A stretch of 48,723 nucleotides of DNA from Candidatus Bathyarchaeota archaeon (GCA_016930055.1 JAFGHP010000014.1:1-48723), one strand, 5' to 3'; counted from the first letter of the stretch, positions 24,555-33,783 are shown. The notes: generated by a model not told the origin, from the letters alone. Numbers and translations are program-made.

Positions 24555-25762
24555 ATCAAAAATTACTTGGTTTAAATGGTGATGAAGCAGCTGCTTATGC
24601 TATTAAACAAGTTAATCCAGAAGTTGTTGCAGCTTATCCCATAACCCCTCAAACAATAATTGTTGAACGTTTCAGCGAATATGTTGCTAATGGTCTTGTA
24701 GATTCAGAATTTGTTGCAGTTGAATCAGAACACAGTGCTTTAAGTGCTTGTGTTGGTGCATCAGCTACAGGAGCAAGAGCTTATACAGCAACTGCAGCAA
24801 ACGGATTAGCTTTAATGTGGGAAATTTTGTATATAGCTTCGGGAATGCGTCAACCTATAATAATGTCAATAGCTAATAGAGCCTTAAGTGGTCCCTTAAA
24901 CATCCATAATGACCATAGTGATTCCATGGGTGCAAGGGATAGTGGTTGGATACAAATTTATTGTGAAAACTGTCAGGAAGTTTATGATTCGCATATTACT
25001 GCTTGGCGTATAGCTGAAAATATTAATGTACAATTACCTATAATGATATGTTTTGATGGATTTACGATAAGTCATACAATGGAAAACGTATTCACTCTTA
25101 ATGACGAAATAGTTCAGAATTTTATTGGTAAAAGAGTTTTTCCAAAAATTACTGGACATTTGGGAGAAACTGATCTACGTCTTAATCCAACTTGTCCAAT
25201 TACAATGGGAGCAATGGATTTACAAGATTATTATTTTGAACATAAGGTTCAACAACATGAAGCATTATTAAATTCATTAGAAGTTATTGAATCCGTTGAA
25301 AATGAATTTTCAGAAATTACTGGTAGAGAATATGGGTTAATTCAAAGTTACATGATGGAAGATGCTGATGTAGCTTTAATTGGTATGGGCTCAGTTATGG
25401 GAACTACAAAATATGTAGTCGATCAATTAAGATCCAATGGAATTAAAGTTGGTCTAATAAAGATTAGATGTTATAGACCTTTTCCTAAAGAGAAGCTAGT
25501 TAAAGCAATTAGTAACTGTAAGGTTATTGGTATAATTGAAAAAAGTTTAAGTTTTGGCTCAGTTGGAAGCCCATTATATCAAGATATTAAAACAGTCTTA
25601 TATGATTATGAAAAAAAGCCATTAATTATTGGATATGTACATGGTTTAGGTGGTAGAGACACTTCGCCTGAAAATTTAAAACAGATATTTCAAGACTTAT
25701 TAAAAATAGATAATCTAACAAAAAAAATTGGTAATCAACAGTATATTGGATTAAGAGAGTGA
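24551..25762 (+). CDS. porA: Pyruvate:ferredoxin oxidoreductase alpha subunit
   Basis: The 403-residue alpha subunit. GLNGDEAAAYAIKQVNPEVVAAYPITPQT at the N-terminus carries the conserved YPITPQT substrate loop; ESEHSALSACVGASATGARAYTATAANG follows, then the HNDHSDSMGARDSGW region. The C-terminal domain has VALIGMGSVMGTTKYVVDQLR. ATG 24551 overlaps the porD stop (ATGA) and has AGTGA upstream. A frame extending further upstream inside porD is not needed. Subunit type is certain, and pyruvate specificity is likely. Confidence 0.94.
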   Translation: MNQKLLGLNGDEAAAYAIKQVNPEVVAAYPITPQTIIVERFSEYVANGLVDSEFVAVESEHSALSACVGASATGARAYTATAANGLALMWEILYIASGMRQPIIMSIANRALSGPLNIHNDHSDSMGARDSGWIQIYCENCQEVYDSHITAWRIAENINVQLPIMICFDGFTISHTMENVFTLNDEIVQNFIGKRVFPKITGHLGETDLRLNPTCPITMGAMDLQDYYFEHKVQQHEALLNSLEVIESVENEFSEITGREYGLIQSYMMEDADVALIGMGSVMGTTKYVVDQLRSNGIKVGLIKIRCYRPFPKEKLVKAISNCKVIGIIEKSLSFGSVGSPLYQDIKTVLYDYEKKPLIIGYVHGLGGRDTSPENLKQIFQDLLKIDNLTKKIGNQQYIGLRE

Positions 25763-25767
25763 TCATA

Positions 25768-26742
25768 TTGAGCGAATTAACTTTAAAGAATTTATCAAAA
25801 AAACCCGATTTAATTTGCCCAGGTGCCAGACTATGTTCAGGATGCGATGAAACCATAATTGTAAGATTGGTTCTTAAAGCTACTAGAGGACCAACAATAG
25901 TAACAAATGCTACAGGATGTCTTGAGGTAGCTACTACGTCATTCCCATATACAGCTTGGGATCTACCCTGGATTCACAGTGCATTTGAAAATACAGCTGC
26001 AACCGCTAGTGGAATTGAAGCAGCAATTAAAGCGATGAAAAAAAGAAAAGAAGGTCCATTATCAAACTTTGAGAATATTGATGTATTAGCTTTCGCAGGT
26101 GATGGTGGAACCTATGATATTGGATTTCAAGCTCTTTCAGGAGCAATTGAAAGAGGACATGATTTCACTTATATTCTACTCGATAATGAAGCATACATGA
26201 ATACAGGCATACAAAGAAGTGGTGCAACCCCATTCAGTGCTTCAACAACCACAAGCCCAGCAGGAAAAATATTTTTAGGAAAAACTGAAAACAAAAAACC
26301 TTTAGACGAAATCATTATTGCACATGCTCTACCATACTTTGCTACTATTAATGCAGCTTGGCCACTCGATGTAATAAAAAAAACTAGAAAAGGAATCGAT
26401 ATTAATGGTCCCACTTTTCTACATGCAATAGTACCATGTTCTAGAGGTTGGCGATTTCCCCCTGAAAAAACTATTGAAATTAGTAGATTGGCTGTTCAAA
26501 CTTGTATATTTCCACTATATGAGGTAAATAATTATAAAGGTAAAACAACATATGAATTATCTTCACCAAGTCTTTCTATTGCTAAACGCCCTGAAACTAA
26601 AAAAACTGTTGAAGAATATTTAAAACAACAAGGTCGTTTTAGTCATTTATTTAAACCAGAAATTAACAAAGAATATTTAAAACAGATTCAAGAAACTGTC
26701 GACCTCAAGTGGAGTATTCTATTAGATAAGTGTGGAATATAA
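25768..26742 (+). CDS. porB: Pyruvate:ferredoxin oxidoreductase beta subunit
   Basis: The 324-residue thiamine-diphosphate-binding subunit. CPGARLCSGCDE provides cluster cysteines near the N-terminus, followed by TNATGCLEVATTSFPYTAW. The ThDP/Mg motif begins at AFAGDGGTYDIGFQALSGA and ends around LLDNEAYMNTGIQRSG. TTG 25768 is preferred because GTGATC, a perfect match to the anti-Shine-Dalgarno sequence, sits three bases upstream; the in-frame GTG at 25759 is part of that element. A regulatory gene follows 38 bases downstream. Confidence 0.93.
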   Translation: MSELTLKNLSKKPDLICPGARLCSGCDETIIVRLVLKATRGPTIVTNATGCLEVATTSFPYTAWDLPWIHSAFENTAATASGIEAAIKAMKKRKEGPLSNFENIDVLAFAGDGGTYDIGFQALSGAIERGHDFTYILLDNEAYMNTGIQRSGATPFSASTTTSPAGKIFLGKTENKKPLDEIIIAHALPYFATINAAWPLDVIKKTRKGIDINGPTFLHAIVPCSRGWRFPPEKTIEISRLAVQTCIFPLYEVNNYKGKTTYELSSPSLSIAKRPETKKTVEEYLKQQGRFSHLFKPEINKEYLKQIQETVDLKWSILLDKCGI

Positions 26743-26780
26743 CCTTCATACTTTTTTATTACGATGTAAATTCTTATTTA

Positions 26781-27506
26781 ATGAACTCATCAAGTCCAAT
26801 TAGAGAAACCTTAGCTAAAAGAATTGCAGGAGAAATTGTTTTAAGTATTTCTCCAGGACAAGCGATGAGAAAATGGCGTATGTTACTTAATGTCAATCAA
26901 ATTGAATTAGCTAATGAATTAGGTCTTTCCCCATCTGTAATTAGTGATTATGAAACAGGTAGAAGAATATCACCTGGTTCAAGTTTCATTAAAAGATATG
27001 TTGAAGCACTAATTGAGCTTGATATAAACAAAGGTGGTGAATACATCCGTCAAATGGCTCGAATTACATTGGATCCTAGTGATGTTTTTATTGATATTAA
27101 AGAATTTACTGCACCTGTAACAGTGGGTCAGTTATGCAAAGCTATTGACGCAGAGGTATTAACTTGTTTAGATAAACTTGATCAACATCTTTTTGGTTAT
27201 ACAATAGTTGATAGTTATAAGGCAATTTTAACTCTATCAGGATTAGATTTTTATAGAATATTCGGTGCAACAAGTGAAAGAGCTTTAATTTTTACAGGAG
27301 TAAGTCAAGGAAGATCACCAATGATAGCAGTAAAAATTAGTCCTTTTAAGCCCAGAGTTGTTGTCTTACATGGAGAGATGAAGCAAATAGATCCATTAGC
27401 TGAAAACTTAGCGAGTCATGAAGGAATACCTCTAGCATATTCACATCTGAAAAATGAAGAAGAATTAGTAGAAGCATTAAGAGAACTTTATAGGACTAAA
27501 GGTTAA
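26781..27506 (+). CDS. XRE-type HTH transcriptional regulator, archaeal COG1709-like
   Basis: A 241-residue protein. Residues 26-75 form a Cro/cI-type helix-turn-helix: AMRKWRMLLNVNQIELANELGLSPSVISDYETGRR. A C-terminal ~150-residue alpha/beta domain (GYTIVDSYKAILTLSGLDF, YRIFGATSERALIFTGVSQGRSPMIAVKI, HGEMKQIDPLAENLASHEG) may sense a small ligand. This architecture is widespread in archaea without a settled function. Its place right behind porCDAB suggests that it controls pyruvate oxidoreductase or related metabolism (inference). I chose ATG 26781. Confidence 0.82.
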   Translation: MNSSSPIRETLAKRIAGEIVLSISPGQAMRKWRMLLNVNQIELANELGLSPSVISDYETGRRISPGSSFIKRYVEALIELDINKGGEYIRQMARITLDPSDVFIDIKEFTAPVTVGQLCKAIDAEVLTCLDKLDQHLFGYTIVDSYKAILTLSGLDFYRIFGATSERALIFTGVSQGRSPMIAVKISPFKPRVVVLHGEMKQIDPLAENLASHEGIPLAYSHLKNEEELVEALRELYRTKG

Positions 27507-27724
27507 CGTTTTAAATAATACAAAATAAAACTAATTAAAGAAATTATTATTAAAATTGGACTTGTAGCAAAAGTAAAACCATCGGTTTTATAGATCCATA
27601 AAATGAACCAAGGAATTTTTTCTATATTAGGAAAAGAACGTATAAGTAAGGGAGTTAATACAAAAAAAAGTCCAATTATTATCAACAGTAAACCAAAATA
27701 AGTTAATTGATTTGTACCTTCCAT
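27503..27724 (-). CDS. Small membrane protein, DUF2905-like
   Basis: A 73-residue protein with two membrane helices (about 9-31 and 53-70) flanking a short exposed loop (SFPNIEKIPWFILWIYKTDGFTFATSP). The pattern of helix, Pro-containing loop, F.F.T/S.P and helix fits the small DUF2905 family, whose function is unknown. It is convergent with the regulator (4-base overlap) and divergent from adk. Confidence 0.6.
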   Translation of the reverse strand: MEGTNQLTYFGLLLIIIGLFFVLTPLLIRSFPNIEKIPWFILWIYKTDGFTFATSPILIIISLISFILYYLKR

Positions 27725-27791
27725 TTAAATTCACTTTTACAATAAATAAAAATTGATTTATCATTTAATTTTTTAGTTCTATTATTAAAAG

Positions 27792-27815
27792 AAATTATTA
27801 TATCTATAATAATTT
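27792..27815. repeat. 11-base-arm palindrome upstream of adk
   Basis: AAATTATTATA and TATAATAATTT are exact reverse complements around a TC centre. The element lies in the 157-base divergent spacer, 67 bases before the adk ATG. A dimeric regulator site is possible. The AT-only arms weaken the case. Confidence 0.4.
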
Positions 27816-27881
27816 AAGCAATTCCATCGGAAATGTTAATAATGTTTTAAGTCTTCATTGCTGAAGGTTGGGGTTATTCAA

Positions 27882-28526
27882 ATGAGAATAATGATATTAG
27901 GTCCACCAGGGTCAGGTAAAGGTACTTGTTCAAAAATTATTGAAGAAATTTATAAAATACCTGTTATTACAACTGGAGATATGCTTAGAGAAGCAGTTTC
28001 AAAAGAATCCCCTTTAGGAATAATTGCTAAAACCTATATGGAAAAGGGAGAATTAGTTCCAGATGATTTAGTGAATAAACTTGTTAAAGAAAGAATTTCA
28101 GAAAAAGATTCGGTTAAAGGTTTCATTCTTGATGGTTACCCAAGAAGCATAAAACAGGCTCAAGTTCTAGAAGAAATGCTTGCAGAAATGGGAAAAAAAT
28201 TAGACCATGTAATTAATGTGGTTTTAGAAGATGAAGCAATAATAACAAGATTAAGTTTAAGAAGAAGCTGCCCTAAATGTGGCGCAATTTATCATTTAAT
28301 AAATAAACCCCCAAAAAAACAAGGCTTATGTGATTTATGCAACACAAAAATTGTGCAAAGAGAAGATGATAAAGAAGAGGTAATTAAACATAGATTAGAG
28401 GTATATTGGGAAAAAACACAACCATTAATCGATTGGTATGAAAAAAGAGTAAAAGTAAAAAAAATTAGAGGAGATATAGATATCAATATTCTACCCAAAG
28501 TTATTAAAGAAATTATTGAAAGTTAA
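27882..28526 (+). CDS. adk: Adenylate kinase, zinc-LID form
   Basis: Interconverts ATP + AMP and 2 ADP. The 214-residue protein has the P-loop GPPGSGKGT at residues 7-15, the AMP-binding TTGDMLREAV and the FILDGYPRS region. The LID carries CPKCGAIYHL and CDLCNTKI, a four-cysteine zinc site as in many bacterial adenylate kinases. This is the bacterial/eukaryotic-type enzyme, not the trimeric archaeal AdkA. I chose ATG 27882, which directly begins MRIMILGPPGSG and has a G-rich GGTTGGGGTTAT upstream; a TTG at 27858 would add eight residues. Confidence 0.94.
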   Translation: MRIMILGPPGSGKGTCSKIIEEIYKIPVITTGDMLREAVSKESPLGIIAKTYMEKGELVPDDLVNKLVKERISEKDSVKGFILDGYPRSIKQAQVLEEMLAEMGKKLDHVINVVLEDEAIITRLSLRRSCPKCGAIYHLINKPPKKQGLCDLCNTKIVQREDDKEEVIKHRLEVYWEKTQPLIDWYEKRVKVKKIRGDIDINILPKVIKEIIES

Positions 28527-28601
28527 ATCCTAATCCACATTATTTGAAAAATTTATAAATAATGAATAAAAATTATTTAGTTATCTATAGAAGTGATAAG
28601 T

Positions 28602-29051
28602 TTGCTTGGTAATATTCAGGTCGAAGTCCTGAAATATCTTCACAAAGTTAAATTTGGTGTACAAATTGAGGAGTTATTTAAGTTTTGGAGATATAAAGAA
28701 GGAGCAGAAAAAAGTTTAGAAAGTCTACAAAAAATGGGTTATATTAAAATTATTAATGGTCAAGTATTTTTTGTTAGTTACCCGAAAGATATCAAATTAG
28801 AATTAAGCTCAACTATTTATTCTCAAGAAGAATTGATAGAATTCGAAAATATTACTCGCAGAAATCTTGTGTATACTTACAAAGAAGAACTATTAACATA
28901 CATTGTTGATGTAAAAACTAAAAGGAAACTTCCTGAAGGCGTAAAAAGATCATTACAAAGGTTGGGGGTATTAAAATGGAAAATTTTAGAACTTACTGAA
29001 CTAGGCAGAAAAATATTATTAACCGAGATCCAGACAACTCAACTTTCATAA
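28602..29051 (+). CDS. Hypothetical protein, probable winged-helix
   Basis: A 149-residue unrecognised protein. The first ~55 residues look like a winged helix: VEVLKYLHKVKFGVQIEELFKFWRYKEGAEKSLESLQKMGYIKIINGQVFFV. A second region, RRNLVYTYKEELLTYIVDVK and then GVKRSLQRLGVLKWKILELTELGRKIL, may be another HTH-like unit, giving a two-domain DNA-binding protein. The start taken is TTG 28602, four bases after GTGAT; the in-frame GTG at 28593 lies in that site. It may follow adk in one transcript (75-base gap). Confidence 0.6.
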   Translation: MLGNIQVEVLKYLHKVKFGVQIEELFKFWRYKEGAEKSLESLQKMGYIKIINGQVFFVSYPKDIKLELSSTIYSQEELIEFENITRRNLVYTYKEELLTYIVDVKTKRKLPEGVKRSLQRLGVLKWKILELTELGRKILLTEIQTTQLS

Positions 29052-29068
29052 AATTTATTGTAACAAAA

Positions 29069-29551
29069 TTATGTTTTGTACCCAATTTTCCTTAATAATT
29101 CTTTTCTCCATTTAATTCCCTCATCATTTTCTATGCCTTTACTTTTATAACCATCAATAATTCCTAGAATACCTCTACCCTGATCTGTTTCTGCAATAAC
29201 TATTTCAATAGGGTTAGCAGTAGCGACATAAATATTACATATTTCGGGGACCATTTTTAATTGAGTTAGCAGATTAATTGGATAAGCATTTTTTATATAA
29301 ATTAATAAACTATGTCCACAACTTAATTTTAAAGCATTTTTTGCTGCTTCTTCTCTAAGGAATTCGTCATTTCCATCATGTCGTATTAAACAATCTCCTG
29401 ATGCTTCGCAAAAAGCGATACCAAATTTTATTCCAGGCGTAGATGATGCTAATGCATCATATGTGTCTTCTACAGTTTTAATAAAGTGGCTTTGAGCTAA
29501 AATTAAATTACATTCATTAGGAACATCTAATTTTATTACAAATAACTCCAT
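29069..29551 (-). CDS. Adenosine-specific kinase family (DUF355)
   Basis: A 160-residue protein of the compact archaeal/bacterial family described as adenosine-specific kinase (PF04008; the Pyrobaculum PAE2307 structure is the reference). Motifs: SHFIKTVEDTYDALASSTPGIKFGIAFCEASG, RHDGNDEFLREEAAKNAL, GHSLLIYIKNAYPINLL, VPEICNIYVATANPIEIVIAET and QGRGILGIIDG. All are present and the length is normal. The biochemical role rests on the family description and is not firmly established. The start is ATG with TGATC four bases upstream. It is convergent with the winged-helix gene. Confidence 0.87.
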   Translation of the reverse strand: MELFVIKLDVPNECNLILAQSHFIKTVEDTYDALASSTPGIKFGIAFCEASGDCLIRHDGNDEFLREEAAKNALKLSCGHSLLIYIKNAYPINLLTQLKMVPEICNIYVATANPIEIVIAETDQGRGILGIIDGYKSKGIENDEGIKWRKELLRKIGYKT

Positions 29552-29636
29552 TATCGATCATTATTAAATAGTTTTTCAAATTAATAACATAAGCACTTTA
29601 ATAGGATATAAGAATATGAATGAACTCTAATAAATC

Positions 29637-30194
29637 ATGTATATCAATAATAAAAAAAAGAAAAAAGATAATTATTATCCAAGATTAAACGAATGGAACG
29701 ATGATACTATTTGGGGAGATCAGCCTGAAAGTCTAGCACCATACGTTCCTACACCACAACCAGTTGTTTTAGAAATGCTAAGCGTTGCAGAAATTTCTTC
29801 AAAAGACATAGTTTATGATCTTGGTTGTGGTGATGGTAGAGTAATTTTTTCAGCAGTAGAACTATTCAATGCTAAAAAAGCTGTAGGTTTTGAAATAAAC
29901 CCCTATTGGATAACAAGTATTGAAAAAAAGATTATTGATAAAAAGTTAATAAATAGAGTCTTTGTTTATAGAAAAAACTTTATGGAAGCGGATATATCTG
30001 AAGCTTCTGTTGTTACAATATATTTAACTACTAACGGAAATATGAAGTTAAAACCAAAATTAGAATCTGAACTAAAACCAGGTTCTAGAATTGTTAGCCA
30101 TGATTTTCCTATACATGGATGGGATAATTTAAATCAAAAAGAAAAAAAACCATTAGGAAGTGGTCATAAAATATTTTTATATAAAATTAGTTAA
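29637..30194 (+). CDS. SAM-dependent methyltransferase, aKMT-like (Dot1-related fold)
   Basis: A 185-residue class I methyltransferase. The SAM-binding loop is YDLGCGDGRVI (60-70), preceded by PYVPTPQPVVLEML (35-48). SVVTIYLTTNGNMKLKPKLESELKPGSRIVSHDF is characteristic of the archaeal aKMT family, which methylates lysines of many chromatin and other proteins. The first ~20 residues are a Lys-rich extension not seen in the short Sulfolobus enzyme. Substrate assignment comes from family resemblance and is not proven. Confidence 0.8.
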   Translation: MYINNKKKKKDNYYPRLNEWNDDTIWGDQPESLAPYVPTPQPVVLEMLSVAEISSKDIVYDLGCGDGRVIFSAVELFNAKKAVGFEINPYWITSIEKKIIDKKLINRVFVYRKNFMEADISEASVVTIYLTTNGNMKLKPKLESELKPGSRIVSHDFPIHGWDNLNQKEKKPLGSGHKIFLYKIS

Positions 30195-30212
30195 GTCAAT
30201 AATTTTTTAAAA

Positions 30213-31133
30213 CTATAAACCTAAAGCCAATAATATTAAGGCCATTCGAACATAAACTCCGTGTTTAACTTGTTTAAAATACCACGCGTTTACCATTTTA
30301 TCTACATCAGGAGTTATTTCGTTAATTCTGGGAAGAGGATGCATTAAAATTAACTCTTTCTTACCTTTTTTTATTAAATCAGGAGTTATAATATAGCTGT
30401 TCTTTAAAGATTCATATTTTTCAGGGTTGGTAAAACGTTCCTTCTGAATCCTTGTATTATATAAAACATCCAATTTAGGTAAAACCTCTAAAAGTTCAGA
30501 AGTTTCAGTTACATTCATTTTTAAATCATTTCGAATATCTTTTTTCATTGATAATTCTTCAGGACTAATTAAATATAAATCAACATTAAAATGATTTAAA
30601 GCCAGTGCAAGACTATGAGTAGTACGTCCATATAAGAGATCTCCACATAAACCTATTTTAAGTCCATTAATTTTTCTTTTAGCAAAAATTATTGTATGAA
30701 GATCTAAAAGTGCCTGTGTAGGATGTTCACCAGGACCAGAACCCCCATTTAAAATTGGTATATCAGCGACATCTGCTGCTTTTTTAGCAGCATCCTCTTC
30801 AGGATGTCGTATTGCAATTATGTCAGCATAATTTTCAACTGTTTTAATTGTATCTTCTAAGGTCTCTCCTTTTTTTACACTACTTGCTGATGGATCACTA
30901 AAACCAATAACAGTTCCACCAAGGCGTAACATTGCTGTTTCAAAGCTTAACCTTGTTCTTGTACTTGGTTCAAAAAATAATGTAGCTAATATTTTTTCCT
31001 GACATAAATTACATCTTTTTCCGATAAGTTCTATCATTTCAGTTGATTTATTTAAAATAAAGTCAATTTCTTTACGTCCATAATCTCTCATTGATATGAC
31101 GTCTTTTCCCTTAAAATAAGAAGCATCAACCAT
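30213..31133 (-). CDS. pyrB: Aspartate carbamoyltransferase catalytic subunit
   Basis: Joins carbamoyl phosphate and aspartate, the second step of pyrimidine synthesis. The 306-residue protein has the carbamoyl-phosphate loop FFEPSTRTRLSFETA, GGSGPGEHPTQALLDL, the GDLLYGRTTHSL aspartate-domain segment, and HPLPRINEI near the C-terminus. In most archaea pyrI (regulatory subunit) follows pyrB; here the downstream gene is convergent and no pyrI is in the window. Confidence 0.95.
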   Translation of the reverse strand: MVDASYFKGKDVISMRDYGRKEIDFILNKSTEMIELIGKRCNLCQEKILATLFFEPSTRTRLSFETAMLRLGGTVIGFSDPSASSVKKGETLEDTIKTVENYADIIAIRHPEEDAAKKAADVADIPILNGGSGPGEHPTQALLDLHTIIFAKRKINGLKIGLCGDLLYGRTTHSLALALNHFNVDLYLISPEELSMKKDIRNDLKMNVTETSELLEVLPKLDVLYNTRIQKERFTNPEKYESLKNSYIITPDLIKKGKKELILMHPLPRINEITPDVDKMVNAWYFKQVKHGVYVRMALILLALGL

Positions 31134-31231
31134 TCAATATACCTAAAAATAATATAACCCAATTAACTAAATAAAATTGTATTCAATTTTTATTAATTCA
31201 AGAAAAAATTATTAATAGAAAAAAATTTTCA

Positions 31232-32734
31232 TTATTTCGAAATATTATTCATATATAAGAACCTACTCATGGGAGTACTTAGACTTGAAGAGGGATATAA
31301 TTCTGGTAATATTTTCACCCATAATGGAAACCTACATTTTAATGCTGTACCTTTCACTATTGCTTCACCAGGAGGAAGATCTCCAATTAATTCAGTAAAT
31401 TCTTGTCCCATTATTTCAGCTAACCTTTGTTTATCTAAATCTTCTAAACTATGACAAATAATATTATTAGCACATTGAGTAATTACTGTTTTTTCTACTG
31501 TAGCTAAACGTTGAGTAACAACCCATAAACCTATTCCGTTTCTACCACCGTTTGTAGCTATTTCTTTTATAACACCTAATAATTTACCTCGACTTTCTTT
31601 TTCCCCAATTTCAAATACACCATATTGTGGTGCATAATACATTGCTTCTTCCAATACAATGATACAACCAAATTTTCTGTTTTCCAGGGCTTCATTAAAA
31701 ATTTTCCTAAGTACCTGAGCTACTACCAAGTGTTTTTGCTCCCAAGTATCTTTTCCATCGCTAAGATCCATTACAATAGCTAAACGCTCTTTGAGTAGAG
31801 CCACAGGATCGAGAACATCATTATTTTCTAATGGAATTAATTTACTAATTTGAATCGCATTTTCGACTTGCATCTTATATAATTGAAATTCATCATCTTT
31901 TTTATTAAATCCAAGTTTATCAGGGTTTACTAAATGCAATGCTTTTTTTAGAGTGTTTTTAGTAACAGTCGCTGATTGTGAATACAATATTTTTAGAGCC
32001 TGAAAAAGTATTTTAGAGTTCCACCAACTTTTCTGCCAACCAAATTCTGCAATATAATCATCCCAAGGAATATCACCTGGATGAAAAAAACTATTCCAAG
32101 GTACTTTCAATGCTTTCTTAACACCTAAATTATCAACTAAACTCGAATATTCACCATCTTTGTCAATTATAAAAAAACGTACTGGAGGTGTAACATTTAC
32201 AGCTCTAGCAATCATACTTACAGCAGTAGTTGTTTTTCCTGTCCCAACTGATCCACATATTAAACAAGATTGCCGAATAAGGGGATATATGCCTAATTCA
32301 ACATCTAAATCAGTTGTAGGATCAGTTCCAAGTAAAAATTTCCATTCACCTGCTGGCTTAGTAAATTTCTCAACAATTTGTCTTTCAGCTAAAAATATTG
32401 GAGCATTTGGGGGAATAGGATATCGTATTGTTCTAATACAACCATCATCATCCATCCATCCCCATTGATGTGCTTCAGCGTGTAATGTAGAATCTTCTAT
32501 ATCACCAATTACTTTTCCTTCACTTAGTAGTGCTTCTTCGTATTCTCTAACTCTTTTATGGGGATATACTCTAGTGACTTGATAAATAATTGGTAAATTA
32601 TTTTTAGGGTGCTTAAGATAAACGAGATCACCTTTAGCTAATTCTCTTCCACGTATTAACAAAATAATAATTTTATCAAGCTCATATTCACCTGTCATAC
32701 TATAGGTATGACCAATCTTCATACTCCCATCCAT
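31232..32734 (-). CDS. herA: HerA-type DNA translocase/helicase
   Basis: A hexameric FtsK-HerA ATPase that works with NurA in DNA end resection. The 500-residue protein has an N-terminal HAS-barrel-like region (residues ~1-60), Walker A GSVGTGKTTT at 161-170, FIIDKDGEY shortly after, Walker B CIIVLEEA at about 357-364, and a sensor segment GLWVVTQRLATV. I chose ATG 32734, with GGGGGGAAGG just upstream; TTG 32749 and ATG 32722 are alternatives. The gene overlaps nurA by 16 bases. No mre11 or rad50 is in the window, unlike the common four-gene cluster. Confidence 0.87.
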   Translation of the reverse strand: MDGSMKIGHTYSMTGEYELDKIIILLIRGRELAKGDLVYLKHPKNNLPIIYQVTRVYPHKRVREYEEALLSEGKVIGDIEDSTLHAEAHQWGWMDDDGCIRTIRYPIPPNAPIFLAERQIVEKFTKPAGEWKFLLGTDPTTDLDVELGIYPLIRQSCLICGSVGTGKTTTAVSMIARAVNVTPPVRFFIIDKDGEYSSLVDNLGVKKALKVPWNSFFHPGDIPWDDYIAEFGWQKSWWNSKILFQALKILYSQSATVTKNTLKKALHLVNPDKLGFNKKDDEFQLYKMQVENAIQISKLIPLENNDVLDPVALLKERLAIVMDLSDGKDTWEQKHLVVAQVLRKIFNEALENRKFGCIIVLEEAMYYAPQYGVFEIGEKESRGKLLGVIKEIATNGGRNGIGLWVVTQRLATVEKTVITQCANNIICHSLEDLDKQRLAEIMGQEFTELIGDLPPGEAIVKGTALKCRFPLWVKILPELYPSSSLSTPMSRFLYMNNISK

Positions 32735-33783
32735 TTTCCTTCCCCCCAATAAGGTGCTAGTTGACGTAACTCTCCTTTCTTTCGGCTGACACGAGTCAAT
32801 ATTTCTGAATAAACCTCTGACATAAAACGACGAGTAATCTTAACTTCTTCATCTGCTTTAATAATGGGTAAAGGAATACCATCATATAGACTTGAAGAAT
32901 AACAATAATCAGCTATATCATCAAGATATCCTAAACAGAAATTTGGTACATCAATTCTTATTGGAGGAATGCTCCATTCTTTTGACATTCTCGCATAAAA
33001 GCTGTAAATAGATACTCCTACAGCATCCATTATCACTGATTTACGGGAAGCATTGTTTAATGCAAGTTGAGGAGAAAAAAGGTCAGTTCTTTCACCAGGA
33101 TTTAAAGTATGTAAAAGTAAATAACTGTCAGAAAAACAAGTTTCCTTATCAAGACCAAGATGATACATTAAGTAACGAGCTGAAGGTCGTTTAACAATAC
33201 CCGCAATAATCACATTAGCATTTTTACAGAAAAGTAATAAGTTCTCTATTGCAGATATTAATCGTTTTTTATCTTTTTTATTACCTGAAATTAACCACCA
33301 ATCACTAAATACCAGAGGACCATCAATGACAAGTAATTCTGTTTCAGGATAATTTTCAAGATATGATTTTGCAGTTTCATATAATTTTGCTTCTCGACGG
33401 ATATTTATTATATTTTTAAAGTTAATTCCATTAAGATTTTTAGAGAATATAATTGTTTCAGGAGGAAGATAAAAAATTTTACCACTAGGTAATTGATAAC
33501 ATAAAGCACTTATTATACCAAAATTTTGAGCAGCAAGTGGTAAAATCTGACTCCCTGCATCAACACCTGCAACAATATTAAATGATTCATGTTTTGTCAT
33601 TGGATAAAAACAAAAATCTTCACGAATTTTTTCTGATAGTTCAAAAATTTTTGGTTGATTAACTAATAAATTTTTTGAAATTTCATCCAGTATTGTATTT
33701 CGTAATGTAAAACAAATATTATTTGAAAAAATCGGGGTATGTTCATAGTCCTGTGTTTGAATTTTTCTCCTTTCATACTGCAT
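32719..33783 (-). CDS. nurA: NurA-domain nuclease
   Basis: A 354-residue NurA nuclease, partner of HerA. The first catalytic aspartate is D75 in VAGVDAGSQILPLAAQ and the next D154 in LLVIDGPLVF. The C-terminal PPIRIDVP and GIPLPIIKADEEVKIT fit the end of the NurA fold. With HerA, NurA trims double-strand DNA ends for homologous recombination. The ATG start has GGGGTAA upstream. The gene is first in the nurA-herA pair and divergent from the winged-helix cluster across a 211-base spacer. Confidence 0.85.
   Translation of the reverse strand: MQYERRKIQTQDYEHTPIFSNNICFTLRNTILDEISKNLLVNQPKIFELSEKIREDFCFYPMTKHESFNIVAGVDAGSQILPLAAQNFGIISALCYQLPSGKIFYLPPETIIFSKNLNGINFKNIINIRREAKLYETAKSYLENYPETELLVIDGPLVFSDWWLISGNKKDKKRLISAIENLLLFCKNANVIIAGIVKRPSARYLMYHLGLDKETCFSDSYLLLHTLNPGERTDLFSPQLALNNASRKSVIMDAVGVSIYSFYARMSKEWSIPPIRIDVPNFCLGYLDDIADYCYSSSLYDGIPLPIIKADEEVKITRRFMSEVYSEILTRVSRKKGELRQLAPYWGEGKWMGV

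Noticed and set aside
32160-32468. 102-codon plus-strand frame
   Set aside because: Antisense to the herA ATPase domain; no independent support.
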